Positions 33,698 through 48,640 are shown, numbered from the stretch's first letter. The stretch: 64,000 bases of DNA from Ceratothoa steindachneri (GCA_963969495.1 OZ018321.1:131162293-131226292); one strand, 5' to 3'. Numbers and translations: made by a program. Notes: generated by a model from the letters alone, not told the origin.

Positions 33698-33728
33698 TAT
33701 GAGTTGCTGCTGACCAGTCTAATCTTCA
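33131..33728. other. Interval without a gene; (TA)n at 33643-33693
   Basis: AT-rich sequence with two similar stretches (ATTCTTATGTTAAGAT at about 33303 and 33390). A TA tract of about 50 bp lies shortly before the Penelope element. I see no coding signal. Confidence 0.6.
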
Positions 33729-34265
33729 ATTTCACGATGAAGGTAAGGACACATAGGAGGCTGAGGTACATGTGATTTATTTATGGAACTACGTTTCGGG
33801 CGTATCACCCATCTTCAAGTTCTAAAACATAAATTAATCTAATACAGTTAAAGAATATTAAAAAAAATAATTAGGTTATGACTATGTAGGTAAATTAGAA
33901 AATAACTCAAGAATTTAAAAGTCAAGAGAATCAAATTATCAATCTAATATAACACTATTGAAACGAAAAAAAACACAAAAAACAAAAGTAAATAATTACA
34001 GTATAATATTGCTTGCTGATAATTCAGGAATTTAAAAGGCAAGAGAATTAAATTATTAATCTAATGTAATCACTATTGACACGAAAAAAAGAAGCAAAAA
34101 CACCAAAGTAAAAAATTACAGTATAATATTGCTTACCGATGAAGTTCAGGAGAAATCACAAAGTGAAGAAATTATAAAGGATGTGGCTTAAAGAAGGATA
34201 GGAATTTGATTGGTTGGTTGTTTAATAAGAGAAGTTTGGTTGGTTGTTGAATGAGGTAATTAAAA

Positions 34266-35950
34266 TTAAGAAATAAGAAGAGGAACAGCGGTATTATCTA
34301 TGTTGAGTGTAGGAGATTTTGTACGTATTAGTAGGGATTCCAAAATTCTTAGACTATATTCATTGTTATTATGACCAATTATTTTGAAGTTATCTATGGA
34401 ACATTTTGTCTTGCATTGTATACTATGATTTCTTATTACAGAAGCTTCCTTCTTAGACAATATTTTTCCAGTGCGATGGCTTATTCCCATGTGAGAACAA
34501 AACCTCTCTTTCAATGAGCGAACCGTACTACCAATATAGGTTCCTTGCAAATAACAAAGACAGGTAAAAGCATAAACAACACGGCTGCTCATTTCTAGAA
34601 GAAGTTTGTCTTTTGACGAGAAGAAACTTCCTATGGAAAGTGGGTTAACAAAAGTGATTTTGAAGTTGGTATGAAAGAAATATTTTTTGAGTAATTTGTT
34701 GCATTTTCTAGTGAATAATTTATTGTAAGGTCCCATTTCTGGTACTACGAAAAAATTTTCATTTTGGGGAACATTATATGAGAGAAAGGATGAGAGTAAA
34801 TTTTGGTAAGAAAATTATTGATTAGTTTGTCAACCAAAGGTGGGGGGTAACAATTATTTTTAAAATAAGACTTTAGAGTCTGAAATTCATTGTGCATTAG
34901 GGAATAATTGGAGGAGAGATGGTAACCTCTATATATTAGAGATTTAATTGCACTGAGTTTGTGTGACAAGTCACAATGGCGGAAAAAATTGATTCCTAGG
35001 CCACTAAAGGTAGGCCTTCTGTATATTGAGGTATTTAGTTTGTCGTTTTTTTCTATAATGACGTCTAGAAAAGGAAGTTGATAGTTACTCTCTAATTCAA
35101 TGGTATATTTAATGTTGGGATGATAAGAGTTTAGAAAATCAAAAAAAAATGGTGGGCATGTTCTATATTATAAAAAATAGCGAAGGAGTCGTCAACATAC
35201 CTACGATAAAATATGGGTTTGAAATCTAAAGGGCAATGTTTCATAAAGTTATTTTCAAGATGAATCATGAAAATATTAGCTGCTATTGGAGCAATTGGTG
35301 ATCCCATTCCTACTCCATCTATCTTTTGGTAAACCTTGTTATTAAATAAAACTAATTCTCATTAAAAATCTTTTCTAAAATAGTCTTGAACTTTTTACGA
35401 GAGAAATTGTGAAAGGTGCCTGTTTTGTTAAAAATTAGATTTAAAATAATATCAATTGTTTCATTAACAGGAACATTTGTATATAGTGATGATACATCGT
35501 AACTGACTTAGACTTTTGAGGATGCAAAATTGTGTGACAATAATTTATTAACAAAGGAATAGCTGTTTTTTATGGTGTATTGACCTATGGCTAACCCGGA
35601 GAGCAATTTAGCAACATATTTAGAAAGGTTAAAAGTTGCAAGAGAATCGGAAGCCAGAATTGGTCGGAGAGGAACACCAGCTTTGTGTAGCTTAGGGAGG
35701 CCGTATAATAAGTCTAACACAGAACCACTAGAATGTAGGACATCATAAGTTTGTTGGTGTATAACTTTAGTGGATTTTAGATTTAACAGAACTCTGTTAA
35801 CTTTATCTTCTAGTTTTAGAGATATTTTTGTAGGTGTTTCTGAGAGCAGTTTAAATTTTGTAGTGTCTGCAAGTATGGATTCCATTTTGTGTACATAGTC
35901 AGTTCTATTTAATAGAACAACTCCATTTCCTTTATCGGGTTTGGTAATGA
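34266..35950 (-). pseudogene. Penelope-like RT + GIY-YIG (left copy)
   Basis: Read from 35950 leftward: ITKPDKGNGVVLLNR, then the open piece 35885-35508 with YGLPKLHKAGVPLRPILAS, which is the RT fingers. After a stop and a 1-nt frameshift near 35345 come VGMGSPIAPIAANIF and FYRRYVDDSFAIF, with the catalytic Asp pair at about 35197. PFLDVIIEKNDKLNTSIYRRPTF follows. The last open piece (34736-34266) is the nuclease, with CLCYLQGTYIGSTVRSLKERFCSH, the YIG core. The N-terminal part of the protein before the DKG motif is missing. Two frame breaks in otherwise well-kept sequence suggest moderate age. Confidence 0.88.
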
Positions 35951-36582
35951 TTTTTTAATAAGAATTATTTTTTATTTAATAACAAGGTTTACCAACAGAT
36001 AGATGGAGTAGGAATGGGATCACCAATTGCTCCATTAGCAGCTAATATTTTCATGATTCATCTTGAAAATAACTTTATGAAACATTGCCCTTTAGATTTC
36101 AACCCATATTTTATCGTAGGTATGTTGTCGACTCCTTCGCTATTTTTTATAATATAGAACATGCCCACCATTTTTTTTTGATTTTCTAAACTCTTATCAT
36201 CCCAACATTAAATATACCATTGAATTAGAGAGTAACTATCAACTTCCTTTTCTAGACGTCATTATAGAAAAAAACGACAAACTAAATACCTCAATATACA
36301 GAAGGCCTACCTTTAGTGGCCTAGGAATCAATTTTTTCCGCCATTGTGACTTGTCACACAAACTCAGTGCAATTAAATCTCTAATATATAGAGGTTACCA
36401 TCTCTCCTCCAATTATTCCCTAATGCACAATGAATTTCAGACTCTAAAGTCTTATTTTAAAAATAATTGTTACCCCCCACCTTTGTTGACAAACTAATCA
36501 ATAATTTTCTTACCAAAATTTACTCTCATCCTTTCTCTCATATAATGTTCCCCAAAATGAAATTTTTTTCGTAGTACCAGAA

Positions 36583-37053
36583 ATGGGACCTTACAATAAA
36601 TTATTCACTAGAAAATGCAACAAATTACTCAAAAAATATTTCTTTCATACCATCTTCAAAATCACTTTTGTTAACCCACTTTCCATAGGAAGTTTCTTCT
36701 CGTCAAAAGACAAACTTCTTCTAGAAATGAGCAGCCGTGTTGTTTATGCTTTTACCTGTCTTTGTTATTTGCAAGGAACCTATATTGGTAGTACGGTTCG
36801 CTCATTGAAAGAGAGGTTTTGTTCTCACATGGGAATAAGCCATCGCACTGGAAAAATATTGTCTAAGAAGGAAGCTTCTGTAATAAGAAATCATAGTATA
36901 CAATGCAAGACAAAATGTTCCATAGATAACTTCAAAATAATTGGTCATAATAACAATGAATATAGTCTAAGAATTTTGGAATCCCTACTAATACGTACAA
37001 AATCTCCTACACTCAACATAGATAATACCGCTGTTCCTCTTCTTATTTCTTAA
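36583..37053 (+). pseudogene. Penelope-like GIY-YIG endonuclease (right copy)
   Basis: An open frame of 156 residues, almost identical to the left copy (Asn to Ile at one site). It starts MGPYNKLFTRKCNKLLKKYF, continues with a cysteine pair and the nuclease core TYIGSTVRSLKERF, and ends at 37053. Upstream (35990-36580) the RT distal half is present in broken frames, with VGMGSPIAPL and PFLDVIIEK. The equivalent of the YVDD frame is at about 36121-36132. RT fingers are absent, since the copy begins at about 35966. The Met at 36583 is just the first Met of the open stretch, not a natural start. Confidence 0.88.
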
Positions 37054-37589
37054 TTTTAATTACCTCATTCAACAACCAACCAAACTTCTCTTATTAAACA
37101 ACCAACCAATCAAATTCCTATCCTTCTTTAAGCCACATCCTTTATAATTTCTTCACTTTGTGATTTCTCCTGAACTTCATCGGTAAGCAATATTATACTG
37201 TAATTTTTTACTTTGGTGTTTTTGCTTCTTTTTTTCGTGTCAATAGTGATTACATTAGATTAATAATTTAATTCTCTTGCCTTTTAAATTCCTGAATTAT
37301 CAGCAAGCAATATTATACTGTAATTATTTACTTTTGTTTTTTGTGTTTTTTTTCGTTTCAATAGTGTTATATTAGATTGATAATTTGATTCTCTTGACTT
37401 TTAAATTCGAGTTATTTTCTAATTTACCTACATAGTCATAACCTAATTATTTTTTTTAATATTCTTTAACTGTATTAGATTAATTTATGTTTTAGAACTT
37501 GAAGATGGGTGATACGCCCGAAACGTAGTTCCATAAATAAATCACATGTACCTCAGCCTCCTATGTGTCTTTACCTTCATCGTGAAATT

Positions 37590-38700
<1,111 letters not shown>

Positions 38701-38702
38701 AA

Positions 38703-40655
<1,953 letters not shown>

Positions 40656-40945
40656 TAGCATCTTTAACATCTCAGATTCGGAGACTTTTTCAGTATCTCG
40701 TAAACAGTCGCATCGTCAGCATCTCTAAATCGTCAGAAACTTCACCATCTTGTCAGCGTTGGAATATTAGGCATCTCTGAATCGTCAGGAGCGTCAGCAT
40801 CTTGGCAGCATTGGCATATTCAACATTGCTGAATCGTAAGGAACTTCAGCAGTATTGGCATATTCAACATCAAGATCGAGGGCATCTTCCATACTTTTTG
40901 GTAGTTAGCATCTTTAACATATTTCACTGGTCTGCGCTATTTTCA
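40656..40945. repeat. Irregular minisatellite 1, left part
   Basis: Variable repeats built around CATCTTTAACATCTC and GAATCGTCAG(C/G)A. The same motifs resume at 42820, so the array appears to be split by the segment between. Confidence 0.7.
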
Positions 40946-41253
40946 AGGCCTAGCACATAATATCTGATTTTAGGCCAGTTATTCGCGCTGAATCCGAAAA
41001 TTATGCTCATTTTATCTAATCAGATCAAGTATTTGAGATATAAGCACATGCTAGAAATTCATATATTCCAATCTGTAGGTAGGCGAATATACAAACAATA
41101 GTAAATATCTAACTTATTTATACACATAAGGCTTACCGAATGTTCTTATTTATACTCATGGATGAATGGTATCTTCACGGATTTCCGATTGTGCCTAGCA
41201 GACACCAAATCCCCTTTCAGGCAACAGCAGTACTCAGCCAGAAAGGGGACATC

Positions 41254-42490
41254 CTAACGCCTTTGGTAGCGTTCCTCTATCACACGAATATTTGGGTGAA
41301 AGCGTTCACCCTGTTCTTCACTGAAGTCTTCGCCATTATCGGGAAAATATTCCAGGTGAGACCGAAGGAAGTGCATTTTAGCTGACATGCGCTCACCAAG
41401 TTTGCGGAAATTCTCCATTAACTCGTCAACAGCCTTCTTATACTGAAAACTTTTGTGGTTGCCAAGGAAGTTTGCAATGGCTGATTTAAGGGACAAGCAG
41501 GCAGAGAGTTCAGCAAGATTCACTGCTTTATCAAAACTGGTGTCCTTGATGAGTTCCCTTATTTGAAGAACATCAAATACACCTGCCTTCAGTTTTTCCA
41601 TGCTGAATCGTGGAAACTTCTGACGGAGGAAAGCAAATCCTTCACCTTCCCTGCCCATTACCTTGAAAAAGTTCTTCATCAAACCGAGTTGTATGTGCAG
41701 GGATGGAAGCAATATCTTGCTTGGTTCAACCAGAGGGTGGGACAGAATGTTGTGTGAACAAGGGTTCTAATCTTTGTCTTGACGGCCCGTCTTGTATGAC
41801 ATAATGCTGATCGTCAGCCCGACTTCAGGCCCATTAGGTTGAGCAAGTCAGCAATGTTATTCCAGTTGACTAGTAGAGAGGCTTCACAAAACGCAAAAAA
41901 ATTCTTAATTTCTTTCTTGCGGTCCCAATACCAATAAAATATTGTCCTTGGTGCCAGTATACATTTCTCTCAAAGACGTGAACCGAATAGCTGAGCAGAT
42001 TCTTTAGAAAGGTTCAGGTCTTGTGTTAGGTCGTTGAGTTAGGCTTGTATAAATGGCAACAGCTGTTTGCTCTCTTCTGGTTTTTATGTATGCATCAAAC
42101 TCAGTTGTATTAGTAGTGACACTTGCTTCGGAATCAGAGCTAGAATCCATGGAAAAATCAGGCTCAGGAACCGGAAGATCGGGCCCATGTGAAACTGGTT
42201 TTATAGCAGAAGGAACATTGGGGTATTGAACATGGTGCTTGTTCTTTCGATTGATGCCTTTCAAATTTGTCATGCAGAAATAGCAGTTGGTGACGTGATC
42301 TTTGCCTTCCCTTTACACTATTGGGACACCAAATGGCATACTCTTTCTTTTCTTATTAATCCAAATCCCCTAAATTTTCGATACATGTTTTACAGCAAAT
42401 ATGGGAATCAAATGGCTTATCATGGTCGCTTAATTTCCCTCCAAAATATGCATGGTATCCCTTTTTCACAAAAATCCGTGCTTTTTGCTT
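41254..42490 (-). pseudogene. Decayed gene of a multicopy animal family of unknown function
   Basis: On the minus strand, from right to left: KSMPFGVPIV and CYFCMTNLKGINRKNKHHV with a CX2C pair; an acidic Ser-rich piece (open 42273-42004); ERNVYWHQGQYFIGIG and SRADDQHYVIQDGPSRQR in other frames. Then a 152-residue open piece (41712-41254) with LGLMKNFFKVMGREGEGF, LSLKSAIANFLGNHKS, MHFLRSHLEYFPDNGEDF and EEQGERFHPNI. I recognise this arrangement as a protein annotated as uncharacterised and found in many copies in arthropod genomes. I know no accepted function. Stops and frameshifts show this copy is dead. It sits inside minisatellite 1. Confidence 0.65.
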
Positions 42491-42819
42491 GACGGTCTGG
42501 AAGAGTGACAAGTTTGCACATGTAAAAAAACATTCGGATGATTCTTACAAGTACAATCAATTGTAATGCAAATCTAGACCTGAAAAGATGAATAAAAAAG
42601 GTTACATAAATAATATGTCTGGTTACTCATCACTAGATGAGACAAAACAGAAGTAATGAACGGTTGGAGGATAGCGATATTTTGGAATATACTTTCTAAG
42701 ATTAATTGAGCATATCTTAGAAACCAGACCTGACCAAAAAAACTAATTATATTTTTAAATTCAGCCTGCATAAATGATTCTAAATCTGTTAGAGAACCTA
42801 TGACCTTTGAAAAAAGGTT

Positions 42820-43520
42820 TCAGCAAGGTCAGCCTCTTCAATATCTCAGGATCGTCTACATCTTTAATATCTTAGTGTCGTCGGCAACGCTGGCCTCAGA
42901 AAATCATCAGCCTCTTGAACATCTCCGAATCGTCTAGAACTTTGACATCTCAAAATCGTCGGCAACGTCAGTCTCAAAAATTCATCAGCCTTTTCAATAT
43001 CTACGAATCGTTTGTATCTTTAACATCTGATAATAGTCGGCGAAATTAGACTGAAAAATCATCAGACTATTCAACATCTCTGAATCATCCGCATCTTTAA
43101 CATCTTAGAATCGTCAACAACGTCAGCCTCGAAAAATTATCCGCTTCTTCAACATTTTAAAATCCTCAGCTTCTTTAACACTTCTGAATCGTCGTCATCT
43201 TTAGCATATCATAATTTTCACTAACTTCAGCCTCTTCAACATCTCCAAATGGTCTTTTTTTAACATTTCTGATTCGTGGGCCTCTTTAGCATTTCAGAAT
43301 TATGGTGAATCTATCAAAATTTTCAGCATTTTCATCTAATCAGATTGCCAACAACTTTAACCCCACAGAATCGTCATCATTTTTAATACATGCATCTTTG
43401 ACATCTTTAACATATGATAATCATCAGCAACATTTTTACCATCTCACATTGAGAGTATCTTTAACACGCTAGAATCGTCAGCATCTTCAGCAAGTCAAAT
43501 TCTTCCTTACATTTAGATTC
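42820..43520. repeat. Irregular minisatellite 1, right part
   Basis: Repeats of CATCTTTAACATCTCAGAATCGTC, GCAACGTCAGCCTC and AAAATCATCAGCCTCTTCAA in varying order and spacing. They are diverged, with no constant period. No gene is present. Confidence 0.75.
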
Positions 43521-43559
43521 AATTCTCGCATAGAGACGTGTTCTTGTTGGTTAAAGATA

Positions 43560-44185
43560 AAGTTGAGAGATAATTTGCTGCTCTACACTTCATTCTTATT
43601 TCACTTCATTATTTGATTAAATTCTTTCTTCGTTTCTCTAATAACTTCGCTTCGTTCTTCAAATTATTAATTGCTTCACTTCTTTCTTCAACTTACTAAT
43701 AACCCGACTTTTTCTTCGCTTTACTAATTGCTTGTCTTCTTTCTTCCCTTCAGTAATTGCTTTACTTATTTTTTAATTTACTAACAACTTCACTTATTTC
43801 TTTGTATTGCCAATTTATTTTCTTCTTTCTTCACTTTAGTAATTACTTCATTTCTTTCTTAATTTTTCAGTTACTTCAATTATTTTTTCGCATTACTAAT
43901 TGCTTCTCTTCTTTCTTCACTTCATTAATTATTTCACTACTTTCTTAATTTTCTAATTACTTTAATTATTTCTTCGCTTTACGAATTGCTTTTCTTATTT
44001 CTTAAGTTCAATCTTCAACTTACTAATTACTTTATTTCTTTCCTCGCTTTATTAATTATTTATCTTCTTTCTTAACTTTTGTCATTACTTCACTTCTTTC
44101 TTCAACTTACTAATTACTTCACTCCCTTCTTGAACTTACCAATTACGTCACCTACCTCATTAACTTACTAATTAGTTCACTACTT
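43560..44185. repeat. Minisatellite 2, about 30-bp unit
   Basis: The unit is roughly CTTCAACTTACTAATTACTTCACTT plus a few pyrimidines, repeated about 20 times with many changes. Open stretches rich in Phe, Leu and Ser in this area come from the repeat. Confidence 0.8.
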
Positions 44186-44600
44186 TCTCTAAGACATGTT
44201 ATTTATTCCACGAGTCTGCTAGAGTAACAACATAACACGACCATTGCAGTTCAAATAAAAAATGAGTCAAGTTTACCCCTTTCTGCTCAACATCTTATCA
44301 TTTATGGTTGTGCCATTAACCCTTGATATTGATATGCACTATAATTGAGCAAACCATTCATGGGGCCAGGAGCTTCTGATGCCAATCTCCTCTTGATTTT
44401 CTTTTTACTCGAATATAAAGCGCAATAGGAACGAGGTCATGGCACGCAGGAATTTTGTGAAGAGATCTGTAAAGAAAGTGGTGAAGGTATACGAAGTGAA
44501 AATAGCCGCAGGTCCTCCAATAGGTATTAAGGCAAAGAGGGTGAATAAGTGTAGGCATCAAGGCAGGGGGGGCGTGCGGTTCCTCTAGCTTTCAGATAAA
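44186..44600. other. Spacer between minisatellites
   Basis: No repeats or coding signal that I can recognise. Confidence 0.5.
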
Positions 44601-44601
44601 A

Positions 44602-45292
44602 CCTGGTCATTAAACAAGCTACATTATCCACCCCTTTGTAATCTCTCTTTGACAACACCTCTAGCCCCTGGTAGTTACACCATATACCCCTTTGTAATAT
44701 TTCTTTGACTACGCCTCTAGCCCCTGGTAGCTAAACCATCCACCCATTTGTAATCTCTCTTTGACAACGCCTCTAGCCCCTGGTAGCTACACCATCTACC
44801 CCTTTGTAATATCTCTTTGATTATGCCTCTAGCCCCTGGTAGCTACACCATCCACCCATTTGTAATCTCTCTTTGACAACGCCTCTTGCCCCTGGTAGCT
44901 ACATCATCCACTCCTTTGTAATCTCTCTTTGACAACGCCTCTAGCTCCTGGTAGCTACACCATCAACCCCTTTGTAATCTCTCTTTGACAAAGCCTCTTG
45001 CTCATGGTAGCTACACCATCCACCCCTTTCTACTCTCGCTTTGACAACGCTTCTAGCTACTCGTAGCTACACCATCCATCTCTTTGTAATCTCTCTTTGA
45101 CAACGCCCCTAGCTCTTGGTAGCTTCACCATCCACCCCTTTGTAATCTCTCTTTGGTAACGCTCCTATTTCCTGGTAGCTATACCATCCACCCATTTGTA
45201 ATCTCTCTTTAACTACGCCTCTATCTCCTGGTATCTACACCATCCACCACTTTCTAATCTCTCTTTGACAATGCCTCTAGCTCCTAGTACAG
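44602..45292. repeat. Minisatellite 3, 56-bp unit, about 12 copies
   Basis: CCTCTAGCCCCTGGTAGCTA starts at 44658, 44714, 44770 and 44826, exactly 56 bp apart, and the pattern continues to 45274. The unit also carries CACCATCCACCCCTTTGTAA and TCTCTCTTTGACAACG. The first copies are the most regular. No gene is present. Confidence 0.92.
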
Positions 45293-46518
45293 GCCCCGAA
45301 CACCTGTAATCTCTTAAGAAGACCGCAGTTGCAAGGGGGCCTGGAGCAAGAGGACAAGGGGAAGATGATCGGCGTTGAAAAATAAGTTATAAGAAGTTGA
45401 AACCAAATATCTTTTTAGAAAATGATAGTTAAAATTAAAGTATGTTAAGCAAATTAAATATTTTAGATCAGGTGAAATAAGTACTCAAGCTTTGCAGATA
45501 TTATAGCAATGAGTTGCCCCATTGACACTGTATCAATTGGGTGATTTAACATTCACTTTTTCCGTTGCACTGCACGGGGTCGTTTTGACCCAATCCTGGG
45601 GATACATGATCGTTTGCATCCACTCGTGTGCGTACGTTATATCTCCCCAAAGCGTGCCCGATGCAATGTGAAGGTGGATACTGATTGCTATACCAACTAC
45701 ATACCATAGCCGTGTCCATTGTAGTTTACCTTCTACGGGATCTTTGATTATTTGAGTAAAGTTTCATTAAATAATGAAATATGATCATAGTCACAGTAAT
45801 GAGCCATAGCCCGGAGAAGGCTTCGTCTCCAACAAGGAGAAAAATAATAAAGCCCCAAGTGGTGAGAGGAATTAGTCTTATCTTACACTACAATTATATT
45901 GATAATTCCTAAAGCTATAAGTAACAAATTCAGTATATTTTAGTTCTTTTAATATATTAAAAACAAAATTGTAATAAAATAAATCGAAGTTAATACCACA
46001 AAGGGCCACTTGCAGCAACTTCTAATAACCAATGTTTTTAAACCGGAAAATTAGGCCCTTTCTTATTGGAATTGAAACGGGTCTAACTTCTAAACCAAGG
46101 CTATAATGGGGAGGTCTTTTGGGTAAGGTGCTGCTAATTTTGGGGGTTAAAAATAATTTCATACTGCACAGGGTCTTAGTAATTATATTACTTTTATAAT
46201 AGGGTAAGTAAATAAATTATTTCGTAAATTACGATCCAACAAGTTAAAATTTTAATTCTGAATTGGAAATATATAACGCAAACTAAACTAGCCAACGGTT
46301 ATGTAACTAACCTTCAACTAGTTTAGAGTTCCATTTCCTCATCATACGTTCATACACAAAATATTTTAATACTACTATATTATTTCATATAAGAAAATTA
46401 ATAAGCTAATTAAACGTTTCATTTTGTTTTAGTATATTCGTATCATAATTTGAACGGTGAAATATAAAAGTATAGAACTCAATCCCATATTATTAATAAA
46501 TACATTCAATTAATGCAC
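45293..46518. other. AT-rich interval without a gene
   Basis: I see no coding signal. A short palindromic patch, GGGGTCGTTTTGACCC, lies near 45578. Its surroundings do not form the ends of an element I can recognise. Confidence 0.55.
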
Positions 46519-46666
46519 CCCCGTAAGGGGCGCAGAGATTTGCCTTCCTGGCCGCCGTGCTGACGGGACTCAGCGCCCCTTCCGGCCCCAGCTTAGCCTC
46601 TTCTCCTTCTTTCTTTCAGCACACTGAGCGTAAATAAGGACTGTGCCTAAAAACTATTAGAAAAAA
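46519..46666 (+). mobile_element. Short SINE-like insertion with 13-bp target duplication
   Basis: TCAATTAATGCAC occurs at 46506-46518 and again at 46667-46679. Between lie 148 bp that are GC-rich in an AT-rich setting and end in AGAAAAAA. The head contains CCCCGTAAGGGG, then GGGGCGC, paired about 40 bp later with GCGCCCC, and a pyrimidine tract ending TTTCTTTCAG. The duplication and A-tail indicate LINE-type retroposition. I see no clear tRNA-like A and B boxes, so it may be a shortened LINE derivative rather than a classical SINE. Confidence 0.7.
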
Positions 46667-46669
46667 TCA

Positions 46670-48032
46670 ATTAATGCACACAGGCAATATTTACAATGAT
46701 GTCCCTTATTCTTCAGGAATGCTTCAATTCTTTAGGAATCCTGGAGACCAAATTTGTGATAATATCTTGACTGATATTACTCTATTTTTGTTCACCAAGA
46801 ACCAACAACTCCTCATAATTGGATGGCTTCTGTTTATCGACCGCCAGTTAGATTATTTTATCGCCCACCAATTCTATATTATATTCAAATCTGGGGACTT
46901 CTTGGGACAAGGTCCAAAAAATTCGATGATAATTTCATCTAAGGAATTTTTATTGCTTTTGCCTTGTGACAAGCTGCGCCATCATGCCTAAAATTACAGT
47001 CGTCATCATCATCTTTAAGTTGGTTCGGAATTATTGGAAAAAGGTGCTGATAAAGCATGTTTTGCTACCATTTTGAGTTCATAGCAGTATTATTGGGCAA
47101 AACTTTTAGTGTTCCAGTTCCTTTAGTTGAGAAGCAGCCCCATAAATAGTATCCGTATGCTTTACAGTGGGTAAGGCGGAGGACTCGTGAAGGCGTGATC
47201 ATTTTCTCTTATTAAGAAGGGATCTTCCAGAAGCTCAAAACAAACGAAAGGGAGCTTCATCAGAGAATACCACTTTGCCCCATTCTTCAACACTCCATTC
47301 TTTATATTTCCTACAAAAGTGGAGCCTATCTGCAAGCTTCTTCTTTGTACGTTGAGTCTTATTCGCAGCCCTTCACGAATGAGACTCTCTTCGAAAAATG
47401 ATCGCCTCAGTGCGCGTGCTGAAGCGTTTCGTGAGCAAGATTGGAAATGGAGGCAACCCGATCCTTGAACTGGGACCTTACCAAGAGGCAATCTTGACAT
47501 TCATTTTAAGATTTTGGGTGTCCAGAAAACTCGTTCACAGGATAGTAACCAGTCTTTTTAAAGTAATTAGTGATCCTCAAAATGATGCTCCGTGATGCAA
47601 TACCCTAAGAACTATCATCTTGCATTTCATGCCACTTTATTGCAGAGCAAGAATGGCTGTACGCTTTTCTTTGCAAATTTCCGTTTCTGGAATTGAAAAA
47701 GATTCAAACATTTTTTACCAAGGAATATTACGATATATATTATACTTCCTCAGACCATTCATTTAACTCATATTTGTCAACAATTTACTCTTTTGATCGA
47801 ATAGCAAAGTTCCAGACTGAAACCCACCTCCTACAGGAACAGGACTACAGTGCGATTTTGGAATCAGGAAAAAATGCAGTTTTTTCTTATTATTTTTTTA
47901 ATGCTGAATTTTTAATAAATCTGTATGTAATAATTTAAATATTAGAATAATTATTTCGATCACGTATTTTTTTAAGTCGAATGAAATAAATAAAAATGTA
48001 TATTAGTCTCAAAACCTTTGACCATTACTGTA
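46670..48032 (-). mobile_element. Tc1-like DNA transposon, decayed
   Basis: The transposase reads on the minus strand. The right end is probably at 48030, where the minus strand begins CAGTAATGGTCAAAGG next to a TA (48031-48032), which is typical of a Tc1 terminus. The matching left terminus was not found; the SINE-like insertion and its flanks are where it might be expected. Confidence 0.7.
46740..47600 (-). pseudogene. Tc1-like transposase
   Basis: On the minus strand, NASARALRRSFFEESLIREGLR (47430-47360) is the region after the second HTH of Tc1 transposases. In a neighbouring frame, VVFSDEAPFR (about 47275-47247) holds the first catalytic Asp. In the distal half, HDGAACHKAKAIK (about 46983-46950) holds the second Asp, followed by KKSPDLNII and a stop where the third catalytic acidic residue (Glu of ENLW) is expected. 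Several frameshifts lie between. The fold and motif order fit the Tc1 branch rather than mariner. Confidence 0.8.
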
Positions 48033-48640
48033 TACAAAAAATAACCCAACCTAATCTAGATTATGTAATGTAAAAGCATAATTGTGGATAAATGTTATAC
48101 AAAAGTGTTCTTTTACATTGAATTTGTTAATTTAACCAATTGGATTGGTTGGTGTTGAATTGATCATAGATTGTTAATGGGATCAGATCTATGTAACTTT
48201 ATTTGATGGGAAATAAAACCTAATCATAGATGGATAAACTCAAACAACCAACAGATACTTTTAAAGTCCACCAGGTTACCCCTCAATTATCTAATTATCC
48301 CGCTTTTACTACTATTATGTTGCCACTACAAATTGGCCCTTTTCCAAACGCCGCCTCTAATGATACTTCTCCAATAACCTTTATTTCCACAAGATTGGCC
48401 TTCCTGATAAACTAAGCAATTGCCAGAGCAAGTAATTGCTGATTTGCATTTGAATAATGCATATGATGGCCACTTGCCAAGAGGAAATCATTAATTAAAT
48501 TTGATGATTACTCCTCTGCCGAATCGCGAATAAATCTTGGCTGAGCAAAGGCGCTAACTTGGATCGATTGGACAAACATTTCACCTACGATCCGATGAGG
48601 TCACGTTAGGATTCAACTCGCTGCTCCCAGTCGGGTACAG
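48033..48640. other. Interval without a gene
   Basis: AT-rich sequence with no motif-bearing ORF. The 61-residue stretch at 48230 resembles nothing I know. Confidence 0.5.

Larger units (their letters stand above)
33729..37589. mobile_element. Head-to-head inverted pair of Penelope-like elements
   Basis: Arms 33729-35350 and 35966-37589 are reverse complements of each other, about 1.6 kb each. By eye they are nearly identical: the 156-residue nuclease ORFs differ at one residue. The 615-bp centre (35351-35965) holds the upstream RT part of the left copy only. The left copy is on the minus strand, the right on the plus strand and truncated at its 5' end, so the 5' ends face each other. The right arm ends exactly at a TA tract. 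Penelope-like elements are known to form such partial inverted arrangements. Confidence 0.9.

Noticed and set aside
45570..45600. GGGGTCGTTTTGACCC as a piggyBac-like terminus
   Set aside because: No TTAA duplication, no partner end and no transposase were found.
45780..45815. CACAGTAATGAGCCATAG as the missing left end of the Tc1 element
   Set aside because: Only about ten bases match the right terminus, the orientation is not inverted as required, and it lies about 900 bp from the coding remnant.
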